Assembly: GCF_002295065.1 (NCBI RefSeq)
Contig: NZ_NSGG01000002.1
Location: forward strand, 558,001 to 622,000
Reading direction: 5' to 3'
DNA length: 64,000 bases
Source: Mesorhizobium sp. WSM3859
GTDB taxonomy: Bacteria; Pseudomonadota; Alphaproteobacteria; Rhizobiales; Rhizobiaceae
The notes beneath the pieces were generated by a model that was not told the origin of the DNA, did not search any database, and was given only the letters and a program-made list of their open reading frames with translations. Of the stretch, positions 63,606-64,000 are shown piece after piece. The first letter of the stretch is position 1. Each line of letters starts with the position of its first letter. The translations under genes and the position numbers were made by a program.

Positions 63606-64000
63606 CGAAAGCCGGCCCTTCATTCCGGTGCGCATCGCGGTGCTGACGGTATCCGACACGCGCAGCCTTGCCGACGACAAGTCCGGCCAGACGCTGGCCG
63701 ACCGCATCGCGGAAGCCGGCCATGTGCTTGCCGCGCGCGATATCGTGACCGACGACCGCGAAAAGATCCGCGACAAGGTTCTCAGCTGGTCGAAGGACGA
63801 CAATATCGATGTCGTCATCACCACCGGCGGTACCGGCTTCACCGGCCGCGACGTGACACCGGAGGCGCTGGAGCCGATCTTCGAAAAGCGCATGGACGGC
63901 TTTTCGGAAGTCTTCCACCGCATCTCCTACGACAAGATCGGCACCTCGACGATCCAGAGCCGGGCGACAGGCGGCGTCGTCAATGCCACTTTCGTCTTCG
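63592..64000 (+). CDS. moaB: Molybdenum cofactor biosynthesis protein MoaB/MogA family, cut at the window edge
   Basis: 136 residues are visible from the ATG at 63592 (GGAGGTGAGC upstream) to the end of the window. The fold signature VITTGGTGFTGRDVTPEAL and the N-terminal IAVLTVSDTRSLADDKSGQT place it in the MoaB/MogA group that binds molybdopterin. The family adenylates or inserts Mo; the distinction needs the missing part. It overlaps ispE by 14 bases and is likely cotranscribed with it. Confidence 0.93.
   Translation, partial: MAKLDESRPFIPVRIAVLTVSDTRSLADDKSGQTLADRIAEAGHVLAARDIVTDDREKIRDKVLSWSKDDNIDVVITTGGTGFTGRDVTPEALEPIFEKRMDGFSEVFHRISYDKIGTSTIQSRATGGVVNATFVF

Overview
The window looks like a chromosomal segment of a Mesorhizobium-type alphaproteobacterium (Rhizobiales). 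The base composition is high-GC. The gene content (dxs/tlyA/xseB, fabI/aroC/ribB, glyQ/glyS, a BioR-controlled bioY, an agp-type alpha-galactoside locus) and the dispersed extragenic palindromes all fit that group. This assignment rests on gene content and order; no alignment was run. I see no rRNA, tRNA, CRISPR array, prophage or classical transposase gene.

Layout. 1-9.6 kb: a minus-strand housekeeping block (histone-deacetylase-like hydrolase, xseB, DUF2277, pirin, dxs, tlyA, RlmD/RumA-type rRNA methyltransferase cut by the window edge), interrupted by a GFA-family gene, plus bluB behind a cobalamin riboswitch. 9.6-11.6 kb: a TetR repressor and an MFS exporter divergent across three near-identical palindromic operators. 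11.8-18.9 kb: ribB, aroC, a phosphoglycerate-mutase-family gene, fabI, a zinc-finger-free DnaJ and a lipoprotein, with pdxH divergent. 18.9-21.4 kb: acyl-CoA dehydrogenase and enoyl-CoA hydratase. 21.6-28.5 kb: a ribitol-type pentitol locus (AraC regulator, CUT2 ABC transporter, ribitol 2-dehydrogenase, FGGY pentulose kinase). 28.8-40.0 kb: a GH25 lysozyme-like gene, then an agp-like locus (AraC regulator, GH4 hydrolase, oligopeptide-type binding protein, two permeases, double ATPase, second GH4). 40-48 kb: purD, PhyH dioxygenase/LysR pair, ubiA, DUF6101, FAD-linked oxidase, Sua5. 48-54 kb: small secreted and acidic proteins and glyQ/glyS, the latter pair split by a DUF559 cassette. 54-64 kb: GNAT, TPR protein, DUF1284-bioY with bioR, polyprenyl synthase, and the DUF2007/methyltransferase, S49 peptidase, small protein, ispE, moaB run.

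The most unusual content is a layered set of small repeats. (1) R4 elements have about 45-59 bp inverted termini, each made of a CCCC-TTGA-GGGG-type hairpin, a GTCGCC-type hairpin and a G-run. One carries a DUF559 endonuclease-fold gene and lies between glyQ and glyS, one sits in frame inside glyS, and one follows ubiA. (2) R1 is a MITE-like element of roughly 160-215 bp with five copies and a fragment. (3) R2 has two copies, one disrupted by an about 103 bp double-hairpin insertion. (4) R3 is a hairpin family. (5) Two heptanucleotide arrays fold back on themselves directly at stop codons; one encodes the end of AroC. The DUF559 cassette with gene-less look-alikes is the best candidate here for an undescribed mobile system.

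Metabolically the window joins plant-derived sugar uptake (alpha-galactosides, pentitols) to isoprenoid/quinone synthesis (dxs, ispE, polyprenyl synthase, ubiA) and cofactor supply (riboflavin, pyridoxal phosphate, biotin import, the lower ligand of B12, molybdenum cofactor).
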